From NCBI GenBank assembly GCA_031550435.1, contig JAVBOO010000026.1:1-64000 (forward strand): a stretch of DNA of 64,000 nt, read 5' to 3'. This DNA comes from JAVBOO01 sp031550435. GTDB lineage: Bacteria; Bacillota; Clostridia; Lachnospirales; WRAX01. Both the position numbers and the translations under genes were made by a program. Positions 7,418-14,609 of the stretch are shown one piece after another; within the stretch, counting starts at the first letter, position 1; the number at the start of each line of letters is the position of its first letter. The notes below the pieces were generated by a model. The model saw only the letters and a list, made by a program, of their open reading frames with translations. It was not told the origin of the DNA and ran no database searches.

Positions 7418-10400
7418 TTCGAACAACTCCAATATTTCGTCTTTCGTCATCTTCAAAAGATTTGTCGCGCCCTCCTGTATTATGCTGTCTATCAAGTCTT
7501 TTTTCTTTGCCTGAAGTTTAAGCATGCGTTCCTCGATACTGTCTTTCGCAACTACGTTTATAACATGCACGGTGTTTTTTTGCCCGAAGCGATGCGCCCT
7601 ATCCGTAGCCTGGTCCATTACTGCGGGATTCCACCAGGGGTCGTAATGTATAACGGTATCCGCTCCGGTCAGGTTAAGACCCGTGCCGCCCGCCTTAAGC
7701 GATATCAAAAACACATTTTTTTCTCCGGCGTTAAATCTCTCCGTCATCTCGAGACGCTCCTTCGCGTCGGTTGAGCCTTCGATGCAAAAATAAGAGATCT
7801 GAGCATTGTCAAGCCCGATTTTAATGATATCCAGCATACTCGTGAACTGAGAGAAGATCAGCGTTCTGTGCTCACCGGCTATAAGGTCTTTTAAAAGCGA
7901 CAAAACAAGGTCCAGCTTGCCTGATCCGCCGTCATAATCGTTAATAAACACCGACGGGTGACAGCATATCTGTCTCAGCCTTGTGAGCTGAGCAAGTATG
8001 TCCATTCTGCGCTTGTTCAGCCCGCCTTCCCTCGCGGCTTCGTCAATAATACCTTTCGCGTTAACAAAATATGCCGTATACAATTTTTTTTGCTCGTCGG
8101 TCATCTCCGCGTAAAGCGTCGTCTCTATCTTATCGGGCAGCTCTTTTAATACGTCGGACTTAACACGGCGCAGTATAAACGGCGAAACGCGCCTGCGGAG
8201 TTCGGAAGCTGCGTGCCTGTCTCCGTTTTTGATAATCGGCTGTTCAAAGCGCTTCGAAAATTTTTCGGCGTCATAAAGGTAGTTTGGCATGATAAAATCA
8301 AAAATAGACCACAATTCCGAAACAGAATTTTGCACGGGCGTTCCCGTCAGCGCGAATTTAATCTCGCCGTTCAGTTGTTTTACGGCCTTGGCATTTTGTG
8401 TTGACGGGTTTTTTATGGCTTGCGCCTCGTCCGCTATGATATATCTGAGCGAGAACTGTTCGTAACTGTCGATATCTCGTTTGAGCGTATCATAGGTTGT
8501 GATCAAAACGTCGACAGCTTCGCATTCTTCAAGCTTTTGCCTTCTCTTTTCCGCTGTTCCCGCAATAATCGAGCAGCTCAGAGACGGAGCAAAGCGCTGT
8601 ATTTCCTTTTCCCAGTTATAAATCAGTGATGTCGGAGCGACGACTATAGACATTCTGCCTTCGTCCTTTTCGGATAGCAATAGCGATATTATCTGCAACG
8701 TTTTCCCCAGACCCATATCATCCGCCAGAATTCCGCCGAAACCGAAGTGAGAAAGCTCCTTGAGCCACGAAAAACCGTCCTTCTGATATGACCTGAGCGT
8801 ATTTTCAAGCTCTGCCGGAGCGCTGAACGTTTTGTCACCGAACGTAGCTATTTCCTCAGCAACTGCCTTGACTATTTCCTTGCCCTCGGTCACGTTTATA
8901 TGCTCGGCATCGTTTAACGCCGGAGCCCTATATTTCGGTATATAAGCCTTACCGCTTTCAATTTCGTCTTCACTCAAGCCGAGATTGCTTATCAGCGCCG
9001 CAGCCTGCCCGAGCCCTTCGTTTTCCTCGAGATTTAGGAAGCTTCCGTCCTTGAGCCTGACATACTTCTTTTTCAAATCGTAACCGTAGAGAACGCTCAA
9101 CAACTCTTCTCTGTCAAGCCCGTCCGTGTCGATATCCAGAGCCAGCAAATTCCCGGATATGCGTATGCCGAAGCCGGCCGAAGCCCTGCGCTTAACACGT
9201 ATGCTTCCGAACGACTCCGAAAGATACAACTCTGAAATATCGTTCAGCAGCTTTAGTCCCGCGTCGCCGTGTATAAACGAATATATTAAATCATCGTTCG
9301 TGAGCACAAACCTTCCGCTTTTTTCGTCCGGAAGAAAACCACAGCGCCTTATCGCACCCAGTATTCTATACTCTTTGTATATATTTCTCTGTAATCCCTC
9401 TCGGTTTTTGTCAAGCAAAGGGTTGATTTCGGCATTCCCGTAGCAAAAGAGCAGCCTAAGCAGAACGTTTCCGTTTTGACTGTCCGCGAATATTTTGCTC
9501 TCCGGGCCCGCCGCTCCGCCGTCTGTTTCAAAGGCCGAAAGCGCTGAAGCACTCAGCAAATCGTTATCTCTCAGCTTGGGGTACAGCAAATTAACAAATC
9601 TGCCGTGCTCGTTTTTCGGAAATGTCACTCCGTTTTTCCCGAGCTTGCGAATAAGCGAAACTAGGGGTTCCAGCGTTTGAAAAATCTCGGGGCTTAGCCT
9701 TCTCAGCCAATTTTGCTCCAAAAGATAGTTGTGGTTATAGCCTTCAAAAAATTCAGGCAGTTCCGGCTTCGTAAAAAGCTCAAGCTCTCCGCCGACGCCG
9801 CTTTTAATCTCAAACTTGATCTCCGGTTGATTCTCGCCGAAATAAATCTCGGAATAATATTGGTACGACGATTGCATCTTGCCGCCAAAAAGATTTACGG
9901 CTATGTCGAAAAGCAAATCCGCTCCGGTACCCGACATGTATGCGCACCTCTCCTTAAAAACCGCGGCCTTGTTTTTCAGCTCCTTTTGCAAAAACTCGAC
10001 AATCGTTCTGCTTCTTTCGTCCAGCATATCCAAATTGTGTTCAAATTCCAGCCCCTTACCGTAAGATATAACTTTTCCGGCTTCAAAGGCCTTGAGAAAG
10101 GCTTCAACATTTTTTACAAGATATTGCCTCTTTCTGCCGACAGTAAGAATCATATAAATTTTTCCGTCACTGTCAAACCCGATCTCAGGTACAACTGATA
10201 TTCTGTTCTCGCCGTCTTCGCTCAGCACGATATTATCAATATAGCCGTATGTTTCTTTTTCAAGCATTTCGAGCAAGTTGCTCGCCATTCGGCTGTTTTT
10301 TTCGGCCAAATTTCTATCCCTATGCTCAGCATGGAGATACAAGAGCACAGCGATTACGTGCTTGCATGCTCCGCCCCAAACCGAAGCCGGACAGTCGCAT

Positions 10401-10612
10401 GAAGTTTTTTCGGGTATGCCTTCGACGCTGAACCGAATATTAACACTGTATTCATCAAAGCGCCCTCTGACAAGACCGTGTACGGAGCAATCGTTTTCGT
10501 CGGCCTCAACGGAAATCACTCTGCCTCTGCTATAATAGTCTATCCCTCGCTGCGCGACTTCTTTGTTTGTCGCAAGGCGCAATATATACTGTTTATCCAC
10601 AATAATTTTCAT
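7415..10612 (-). CDS. SWIM/SNF2-family helicase
   Basis: 1065-residue DNA-dependent ATPase of the SNF2 (RapA/HepA-like) group. The N-terminus carries a SWIM zinc finger (C72, C74, C83, H85). A long middle region of the bacterial SNF2-associated type follows. The C-terminal third has the two RecA-like lobes: Walker A DDMGLGKT at about 636, Walker B as DEAQ at about 727, LTGTPVQN, and motifs V-VI with SLKAGGTGLNLTGAD and DQATDRAHRFGQ. GGAGG lies 4 nt before the ATG. It is a single gene ending convergently against the RseC-like gene. A role in transcription recycling or DNA remodelling is likely from the family; the substrate is unknown. Confidence 0.92.
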   Translation of the reverse strand: MKIIVDKQYILRLATNKEVAQRGIDYYSRGRVISVEADENDCSVHGLVRGRFDEYSVNIRFSVEGIPEKTSCDCPASVWGGACKHVIAVLLYLHAEHRDRNLAEKNSRMASNLLEMLEKETYGYIDNIVLSEDGENRISVVPEIGFDSDGKIYMILTVGRKRQYLVKNVEAFLKAFEAGKVISYGKGLEFEHNLDMLDERSRTIVEFLQKELKNKAAVFKERCAYMSGTGADLLFDIAVNLFGGKMQSSYQYYSEIYFGENQPEIKFEIKSGVGGELELFTKPELPEFFEGYNHNYLLEQNWLRRLSPEIFQTLEPLVSLIRKLGKNGVTFPKNEHGRFVNLLYPKLRDNDLLSASALSAFETDGGAAGPESKIFADSQNGNVLLRLLFCYGNAEINPLLDKNREGLQRNIYKEYRILGAIRRCGFLPDEKSGRFVLTNDDLIYSFIHGDAGLKLLNDISELYLSESFGSIRVKRRASAGFGIRISGNLLALDIDTDGLDREELLSVLYGYDLKKKYVRLKDGSFLNLEENEGLGQAAALISNLGLSEDEIESGKAYIPKYRAPALNDAEHINVTEGKEIVKAVAEEIATFGDKTFSAPAELENTLRSYQKDGFSWLKELSHFGFGGILADDMGLGKTLQIISLLLSEKDEGRMSIVVAPTSLIYNWEKEIQRFAPSLSCSIIAGTAEKRRQKLEECEAVDVLITTYDTLKRDIDSYEQFSLRYIIADEAQAIKNPSTQNAKAVKQLNGEIKFALTGTPVQNSVSELWSIFDFIMPNYLYDAEKFSKRFEQPIIKNGDRHAASELRRRVSPFILRRVKSDVLKELPDKIETTLYAEMTDEQKKLYTAYFVNAKGIIDEAAREGGLNKRRMDILAQLTRLRQICCHPSVFINDYDGGSGKLDLVLSLLKDLIAGEHRTLIFSQFTSMLDIIKIGLDNAQISYFCIEGSTDAKERLEMTERFNAGEKNVFLISLKAGGTGLNLTGADTVIHYDPWWNPAVMDQATDRAHRFGQKNTVHVINVVAKDSIEERMLKLQAKKKDLIDSIIQEGATNLLKMTKDEILELFE

Positions 10613-10741
10613 AAATCCTCCATGCCTGTCAAGAAAACGCAGCCGGGTAGTTGACCCGTGACCTCGTTGCGGTATATATCATGTGTTTCGCCGTTTATAA
10701 CCGCCATGCTTTTTCGCGCTTGTCTGAATTGAATGGCAAAT

Positions 10742-10770
10742 ATTCTAACACAACTGCCGGCTTGTTTCAA
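10742..10770 (-). promoter_or_regulatory. Probable promoter of the SNF2 gene
   Basis: TTGAAA and TAGAAT are 17 nt apart on the minus strand, giving a leader of about 120 nt. I see no gene in 10613-10928, only this promoter and that of tRNA-Leu. Confidence 0.5.
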
Positions 10771-10842
10771 CAAAAACAAATATAAGAAAGAAATATCGTA
10801 ATTTTCAGTCCGAAAACACCAAGAACTCTCACCTAAAAAATG

Positions 10843-10870
10843 TTGACATAAGCTCACTCGGTGTTATAAT
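10843..10870 (+). promoter_or_regulatory. Sigma-A promoter of tRNA-Leu
   Basis: TTGACA and TATAAT, both perfect, are 16 nt apart and about 58 nt upstream of the tRNA. Confidence 0.85.
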
Positions 10871-10928
10871 ATACGATGTCGGCGCAAAATGACCGTAATA
10901 ACATTAGAATTCTTGCGCCGCAGTTGTT

Positions 10929-11011
10929 GCGGGTGTGGCGGAACTGGCAGACGCGCCGGACTTAGAATCCGGTTCCCCTAAAGAGTGCAGGTTCGATTCC
11001 TGTCATCCGCA
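10929..11011 (+). tRNA. tRNA-Leu (anticodon TAG)
   Basis: Class II tRNA of 83 nt with acceptor GCGGGTG/CATCCGC, anticodon stem CCGGA/TCCGG with loop CTTAGAA (TAG, Leu), a long variable arm, and TTCGATTC in the T-arm. CCA is not encoded. Its 3' end forms the left attachment site of the integrated element. Confidence 0.95.
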
Positions 11012-11034
11012 GTGTTTGGTTATGGAGTCTCCAT
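10995..11034 (+). repeat. attL
   Basis: A 22-bp identical core starting GATTCCTGTCATCCGCAG is followed by 6 diverged bases and an identical TGGAGTCTCCAT. It includes the T-arm 3' side and acceptor 3' strand of tRNA-Leu, so the tRNA is intact after integration. Confidence 0.85.
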
Positions 11035-11042
11035 GATCACGC

Positions 11043-11076
11043 AAATATCAGCCGTACGGCTGATATTTTTTTTCTT
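11043..11076 (+). terminator. Perfect palindromic terminator after tRNA-Leu
   Basis: A 26-bp perfect palindrome centred on CCGTACGG is followed by a T-rich run. It lies inside the element, so the element appears to supply a new terminator for the tRNA. Confidence 0.75.
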
Positions 11077-11077
11077 T

Positions 11078-11104
11078 ATTAACACTATTTTAACACAGTG
11101 GTTT
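11078..11104. repeat. Left internal 27-bp direct repeat
   Basis: ATTAACACTATTTTAACAC then AGTGGTTT. It matches 24 of 27 bases of the right copy at 16917-16943 and internally repeats TTAACAC. This is a candidate integrase arm-type site. Confidence 0.6.
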
Positions 11105-11201
11105 GTGCTTTGTTTTAGAAATGCTATTTATAGTTTTCGGATTTTCCTGTGAGTGAGGAATCCGCACTCAGCAATAATTACACAGCTACTTTCGTAATCG
11201 G

Positions 11202-11231
11202 AAAAGAAAAGGCACGGCATCACGCCGCACC
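11202..11231 (-). terminator. Terminator of the minus-strand remnant operon
   Basis: On the minus strand GGTGCGGC pairs with GCCGTGCC (two G-U pairs) and is followed by TTTTCTTTT, 9 nt after the last gene of the operon. Confidence 0.6.
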
Positions 11232-11239
11232 CCCTCCCG

Positions 11240-11452
11240 TTACTTTTCTGATTTTATCAGTCTTTCCAGCTCATCAAGCTTCTTCTGCTGCTCGTCCGTA
11301 CGTATAGCGCCTAAGATGATATTCAGGCCGTACATAATAGTATTGGCCTTTTTGCTGTCCAGTTCGTCATTCAGTACCATATTGGACAGCCGCGCGAGTG
11401 CTTTGCGCACATCATTCGGCGTTGACAGCTTGAGCTGCTTACGGCGCGGCAT
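11240..11452 (-). CDS. Small element protein, unknown
   Basis: 70-residue charged protein, mostly helical by composition, ending in a KKLDELERLIKSEK coiled-coil-like tail. AAGGACC lies immediately before the ATG. It overlaps the end of the upstream cysteine-rich gene by 14 nt. I do not recognise a family. Confidence 0.55.
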   Translation of the reverse strand: MPRRKQLKLSTPNDVRKALARLSNMVLNDELDSKKANTIMYGLNIILGAIRTDEQQKKLDELERLIKSEK

Positions 11453-11597
11453 GGTCCTTATCCTCTTCGGCTTTCTCCCATCCGCATTTCAGACATTCGC
11501 CGTCACATTCTTCGGGGCAGACGAACCAACTCGATATGTTGCGCCTTTCGTAAAGCACCGGCTTATGCTGAGCTAAAAGCTTATCTATCAATTTCAT
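11439..11597 (-). CDS. Cysteine-rich 52-residue element protein
   Basis: The start at 11597 is supported by GGAAGGTGA upstream with good spacing. The C-terminal half holds CPEECDGECLKC, four cysteines in a compact cluster that could bind a metal. Function unknown; it sits between the capsid remnant and the 70-residue gene and overlaps the latter. Confidence 0.55.
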   Translation of the reverse strand: MKLIDKLLAQHKPVLYERRNISSWFVCPEECDGECLKCGWEKAEEDKDHAAP

Positions 11598-11661
11598 GCA
11601 ATCACCTTCCAAAAAGCGCACAGCCGCCCAAATTTGACAGCCATGCGCCTTTGCGGTTATT

Positions 11662-12035
11662 TTATCCCTGCGACAGATAATAAATGCCCTTGGCCTTATT
11701 ATCAAGTACAAACGCATCATAAACAATTCTGCCCTCTACCAATGCGCCTGATATGCCCGGAGGGTCTTTGTGGACTTTGTAGTCCTCAAGCTTAGTCGGG
11801 CAAACCATCGCGCTCGGATGTATCAGCAGGAAGCCGAAATTTTCAGGCAAACGGCTTTCGGGAACCTTAATCACCGTCACGCCGTCTATCATGGCAATAG
11901 CGCCTTTTATGCGCAAATCGTTGCCTATGTCGGTCTCCATGACTATATCCTTGTTTTTCTTCATCAGAAGATAAACCTCGGGCGTTACTTTGCGATTATG
12001 ATTTTCGGTACCGAATTCATGCTCTGTAAAAGCTT
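11662..12035 (-). pseudogene. 5'-truncated phage major capsid remnant
   Basis: The C-terminal 100 residues resemble the end of N4-gp56/P22-coat-like major capsid proteins: a KVP-SRLP strand, LIHPSAM, PTKLEDYKVHKDPPGISG, LVEGRIVYDAFVLDNK. Capsid-like sequence (KVTPEVYLLM) continues upstream of the first ATG (11964) without any start codon or ribosome binding site until the end of the preceding gene at 12036, so the 5' part of the gene has been deleted. The family call is from recall of conserved motifs. Confidence 0.6.
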
Positions 12036-12233
12036 TTAAGCGTTCTTTTGTTGAATCAACTCTTCCTCTATGAACTTGGTTACAGTCTCAATCTCCTGTT
12101 CGGGTATGCACGGGTTTAGATACAGCTCTCTGCGGCCCAAATTGATTATGGCATATTCGCCTATAACATCTAACTCGGGCATAACCCATATTTTGAAACC
12201 AAAAGTTTCTCGTATATACATTAATCCGATCAT
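12036..12233 (-). CDS. Small element protein, unknown
   Basis: 65 residues, start supported by GGGGGAG 6 nt upstream. Sequence such as FGFKIWVMPELDVIGEYA and ELYLNPCIP is ordinary globular protein. Its ATG overlaps the stop of the upstream gene (ATGA), a phage-like packed arrangement. No family recognised. Confidence 0.55.
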   Translation of the reverse strand: MIGLMYIRETFGFKIWVMPELDVIGEYAIINLGRRELYLNPCIPEQEIETVTKFIEEELIQQKNA

Positions 12234-12402
12234 ACCGGCTCCCCCTGCTCTTTAAGCGCCGAATACAGCTTATAATGCGATGCCAATACCAAGCCGAAGC
12301 TGAACGCTTCCAAGTCGGTAAGACTGCGGCCAAACTTTATTGTTATGTAATCCCAAATACTATATATATATCTTCTATCGCTCGCTGTTCTCTAAAGTCC
12401 AC
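12230..12402 (-). pseudogene. Frameshifted small phage-type gene (TA tract)
   Basis: A GTG at 12402 preceded by AAGGGGG begins VDFREQRAIED and then runs into a (TA)n tract (12361-12371) and an in-frame TAG. In another frame the sequence continues WDYITIKFGRSLTDLEAF and so on to a stop that overlaps the next gene by ATGA. Removing 4 nt of the TA tract would restore one frame of about 56 codons. It could be a decayed gene, a slippage-controlled gene or a sequencing artefact. Confidence 0.5.
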
Positions 12403-12462
12403 AAGTAAACCCCCTTACTAAAATCATTAATGTTCTCCTCTCGAGAGTTGTTATTTTATTTC

Positions 12463-12582
12463 TTAGCAAAAATACAGTGTATACTTCGTCCCCAAACGTC
12501 CCCATAAAGTAAAATACGCTCTGGGTCGTTAGGTGACGTTTGGGGTCAATAAGGGACGAAATACATATATATTATTTGCTAA
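12463..12582. promoter_or_regulatory. 120-bp dyad-symmetric region
   Basis: Three nested inverted pairs occur: TTAGCAAA (12463)/TTTGCTAA (12575), TTCGTCCC (12485)/GGGACGAA (12553), and CCCCAAACGTC (12490)/GACGTTTGGGG (12535). The first two pairs share one exact centre. No gene occupies 12403-12671. It may be an origin or a binding site for an element protein. Confidence 0.5.
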
Positions 12583-12671
12583 AAACTCGCCCCATTATTG
12601 TGAGATTGATAATTGATAACCATTAGGGGCTTTATCTTTTGCCGCTAAGTTCATAGCTCTCCACTTTCAGC

Positions 12672-13007
12672 CTAGCTCTCATAAAGCCGCATGAGCCTGA
12701 TGTCACCGCTAAAAAAATGGTTGATATTGTAGTCACAGTTTCTATATTGCGTATTAAAATGCCTGTCAATTAAGACCTCATAAGAATCGAGGGCAAAGTG
12801 GGGCATAGCCTTTATGATTCGTTCTATCTGTTCCACACGAATATGGGGATGTACTTCTCGAAACACATACTCATATATTTGGAAATAATACCCGAATATA
12901 AATAAGACATCTTCAACAGTAAAATCGAGCGGCGATTTTTCTTCACCGGTCACCCTATAAAAGGCCTTTGTTGCCAGAACATTAAACAATTTGATATTAA
13001 AATTCAT
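12672..13007 (-). CDS. Element protein, unknown (111 aa)
   Basis: 111 residues rich in aromatic residues (VLFIFGYYFQIYEYVF) with a C-terminal CDYNINHFFSGDIRLMRLYE. AAGGAGC lies upstream of the ATG. It has ordinary amino-acid composition and looks translated. I associate similar proteins loosely with phage or plasmid replication regions but cannot name a family. Confidence 0.55.
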   Translation of the reverse strand: MNFNIKLFNVLATKAFYRVTGEEKSPLDFTVEDVLFIFGYYFQIYEYVFREVHPHIRVEQIERIIKAMPHFALDSYEVLIDRHFNTQYRNCDYNINHFFSGDIRLMRLYES

Positions 13008-13052
13008 CTCTGTAGCTCCTTTGAAATTTAAACTTGTATTAAATACTGGAAG

Positions 13053-13160
13053 TTAAATTGCTTTCCGAACAATTTCCCTATCGGGAAATGTTTCCTTATA
13101 ACTTCTAAATCTTTTAGGTTTTGCTTTTAAGGTTTTACGAGCGGTTTCACTTGCAAGCAA
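13053..13160 (-). CDS. Candidate 35-residue basic peptide (TTG start)
   Basis: AGGAGG lies 7 nt before a TTG and the frame stays open for 35 codons, giving a basic peptide (about ten Lys/Arg). The TTG falls inside a perfect 12-bp-stem hairpin (13143-13168), so initiation would be blocked while the hairpin is folded. No homologue known to me; the ribosome binding site is the main evidence. Confidence 0.3.
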   Translation of the reverse strand: MLASETARKTLKAKPKRFRSYKETFPDREIVRKAI

Positions 13161-13168
13161 GTGAAACC
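13143..13168. repeat. Perfect hairpin covering a TTG start
   Basis: GGTTTCACTTGC and its exact complement are separated by AA. On the minus strand AGGAGG lies directly before the hairpin. Confidence 0.7.
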
Positions 13169-13238
13169 CTCCTACATTCTACCTTATAAAGTATTACCTA
13201 CCCTATCCTAACCTGTGTAAACGGTATGTTTACAAAAA

Positions 13239-13586
13239 TTATGAATTCTTGCTCTTATACACATCTTCTTCTAAAATTACTTGTGTCAGTTCCTCTGCAA
13301 ATTTTGTGGGACTGTATCGATCTCTCGGAACATTGTTGGCCACCTTCCAGTGAGTTATAACGATGATGCCTGTTTCGAACGGAATTAGATACTTTCTATC
13401 AATTAACATTAGCAAAAACTTTAATCCACCATAAAAGCTTCGTGCAATCATTTTCGGATTAGCCACAAAACCGTCGTCATCCGCCGCCATTCCAAGCTGT
13501 AAGTAAAGAGCCTGGGATGTCGCCGGTAATAGCAAAAAATCATCGGTGCAAACAACATCCTTACTAAACATCCTTCTTTGTGCCAT
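13239..13586 (-). CDS. Phage-type replication initiator, short or truncated
   Basis: 115 residues beginning MAQRRMFSKDVVCTDDFLLL, followed by LPATSQALYLQLGMAADDDGF and NPKMIAR. This is the winged-helix N-terminal domain typical of phage replisome organisers and replication initiators in Firmicutes. Family members are usually longer, with a C-terminal helicase-loading domain, so this copy looks C-terminally truncated (it ends in VYKSKNS). AAAGGAAA lies upstream of the ATG. The upstream region carries four ACCCATATA-like repeats. Confidence 0.65.
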   Translation of the reverse strand: MAQRRMFSKDVVCTDDFLLLPATSQALYLQLGMAADDDGFVANPKMIARSFYGGLKFLLMLIDRKYLIPFETGIIVITHWKVANNVPRDRYSPTKFAEELTQVILEEDVYKSKNS

Positions 13587-13617
13587 TAAAAAGATTTCCT
13601 TTCATGTAAAAATCGTG

Positions 13618-13714
13618 TACCCATATAATTATCTATATGACCCCATATATCAAGCTGTAATATCGCTAAATATGTACCCATATATTTGTTTGCAATGCCT
13701 ATGTACACATATAT
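13618..13714. repeat. Four iteron-like repeats (ACCCATATA)
   Basis: Copies at 13619 (ACCCATATA), 13640 (ACCCCATATA), 13675 (ACCCATATA) and 13705 (ACACATATA) lie between the divergent replication-protein and ribbon-helix-helix genes. They could be iterons for replication or operators for either protein. Confidence 0.55.
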
Positions 13715-13744
13715 GTAATTATGATATAATGCTCTTGACAGGGG

Positions 13745-13957
13745 GTGTTGTATATTTCCACAAGCGAAGCTCAAAAACGTGCTTTTGAGAAGCATATTAA
13801 AAACACTTATGATGAACTAAAAATCAGAGTTCCTAAGGGCAAAAAGGAACAAATAAAGGATGCCGCCAAATCCATCGGTATGAGCGTTAACGCTTTCGCC
13901 ATTGAGGCTATAAACGAGAAAATTGAGGCTATGTGCAGCCCGGATTGCGGCGAATAA
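13745..13957 (+). CDS. Arc-type ribbon-helix-helix protein
   Basis: 70 residues with the RHH pattern: beta strand LKIRVPKGKKEQI, then helices KDAAKSIGMSVNAFAIEAINEKIE. Such proteins are small dimeric repressors or antitoxins. The start is uncertain: GTG at 13745 is directly preceded by AGGGGG with no spacer, while TTG at 13748 is also very close. It is divergent from the replication gene and faces the repeats that could be its operator. A terminator follows immediately. No toxin partner is adjacent. Confidence 0.7.
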   Translation: MLYISTSEAQKRAFEKHIKNTYDELKIRVPKGKKEQIKDAAKSIGMSVNAFAIEAINEKIEAMCSPDCGE

Positions 13958-13985
13958 AAAGGGGGAAACATTTCCCTTTTTTATT
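13956..13985 (+). terminator. Terminator of the RHH gene
   Basis: AAAAAGGG and CCCTTTTT form a stem around a 10-nt loop followed by TTATTTT. It overlaps the stop codon of the RHH gene. Confidence 0.65.
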
Positions 13986-13997
13986 TTGCGCGATCAC

Positions 13998-14258
13998 TTA
14001 CTTCACTTCTGTATTAAACTGCTTAACCAAAGCAGTTAACATTTTCCTTATTTTCTCCATCTCTTCGGTGAGCTTGGCGTTATCAATCCCCTGTTCCTTT
14101 GTATCGATACGCCGAAGCCCGCCCTCGGTAGTGATGTAATTTAATTGGCCGGTTTTCAGCATATGATCTGCTGCCGCATAGCTTAAGCCTGTACGCCTAC
14201 AATATTCTTTGATTGTAACGAATCGCTTGTCCGGCTCGATTATGGTTTCTGTTCGCAT
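13998..14258 (-). CDS. Excisionase/MerR-like HTH protein
   Basis: 86 residues with a winged-helix motif of the excisionase family: RFVTIKEYCRRTGLSYAAADHMLKTGQL, followed by YITTEGGLRRID (wing), then a helical tail. Such proteins bend DNA for integrase-mediated excision or act as small regulators. It follows the Cro-like gene by 2 nt, so the two are cotranscribed divergently from the repressor-integrase operon, which fits a role as directionality factor. Confidence 0.7.
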   Translation of the reverse strand: MRTETIIEPDKRFVTIKEYCRRTGLSYAAADHMLKTGQLNYITTEGGLRRIDTKEQGIDNAKLTEEMEKIRKMLTALVKQFNTEVK

Positions 14259-14260
14259 TT

Positions 14261-14455
14261 TTAGGCCTCCTTACTGAAGAACATCTCATTGATATCGATT
14301 TCGGGGAATGCTTGCTTTGTCTTTTCGATGAATATGCGACTCGGCTTGGCGCCGCGCTCAATTTTTGAGTAAGTGTTAAACGTTACGCCAATAATATGAG
14401 CCATTCGTTCTTGTGAATAGCCTGTTGACAGACGCAAATTTCTAAGTTTGTTCAA
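14261..14455 (-). CDS. Cro/CI-type HTH regulator (TTG start)
   Basis: 64 residues. I place the start at TTG (14455) because AAAGGAG lies 7 nt upstream; the upstream in-frame ATG lacks a site. The HTH_3 domain is clear: LRNLRLSTGYSQERMAHIIGVTFNTYSKIERG, then KPSRIFIEKTKQAFPEI. It is divergent from the larger CI-like repressor at 14610, with palindromic operators between them: the arrangement of a phage-type genetic switch. Confidence 0.8.
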   Translation of the reverse strand: MNKLRNLRLSTGYSQERMAHIIGVTFNTYSKIERGAKPSRIFIEKTKQAFPEIDINEMFFSKEA

Positions 14456-14484
14456 TACTTTTTCTCCTTTTGTAAATACATTTT

Positions 14485-14552
14485 TGTTTATAAACATATG
14501 TTAACATGCCATTCGTAAAATTACAATAGTTTTTTTACAAATGTTTATTTGT
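14485..14552. promoter_or_regulatory. Operator cluster between Cro-like and CI-like genes
   Basis: Perfect palindromes TGTTTATAAACA (14485-14496), AACATATGTT (14493-14502) and ATGTTAACAT (14498-14507), plus ACAAAT/ATTTGT around GTTT (14537-14552). Their A/T-rich TGTT...AACA pattern suggests sites for one or both HTH proteins. Confidence 0.6.
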
Positions 14553-14561
14553 ATTCTTTGG

Positions 14562-14590
14562 TTTACATTTCTGTGAGTTTATACTATAAT
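14562..14590 (+). promoter_or_regulatory. Promoter of the CI-like repressor operon
   Basis: TTTACA and TATAAT are 17 nt apart. The -10 ends 19 nt before the chosen ATG (14610), so the leader is very short, around 13 nt. Confidence 0.7.
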
Positions 14591-14609
14591 TATGGAGAGG
14601 TGTTACTGT

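Noticed and set aside
10609..10857. 82-codon open frame upstream of the SNF2 gene
   Set aside because: It covers the proposed SNF2 promoter and leader, lacks a ribosome binding site and resembles no protein.
13618..13714. CRISPR array
   Set aside because: The four repeats are 9-10 bp with irregular spacing, and no Cas gene is present. They fit operator or iteron sites.
13586..13795. 69-codon minus-strand frame rich in Tyr and Ile
   Set aside because: It translates the ATATA-rich repeat region between divergent genes; composition is an artefact of the repeats.
13745..13957. Toxin-antitoxin pair with the RHH protein as antitoxin
   Set aside because: No small toxin-like gene is adjacent; a terminator closes the transcript right after the RHH gene.
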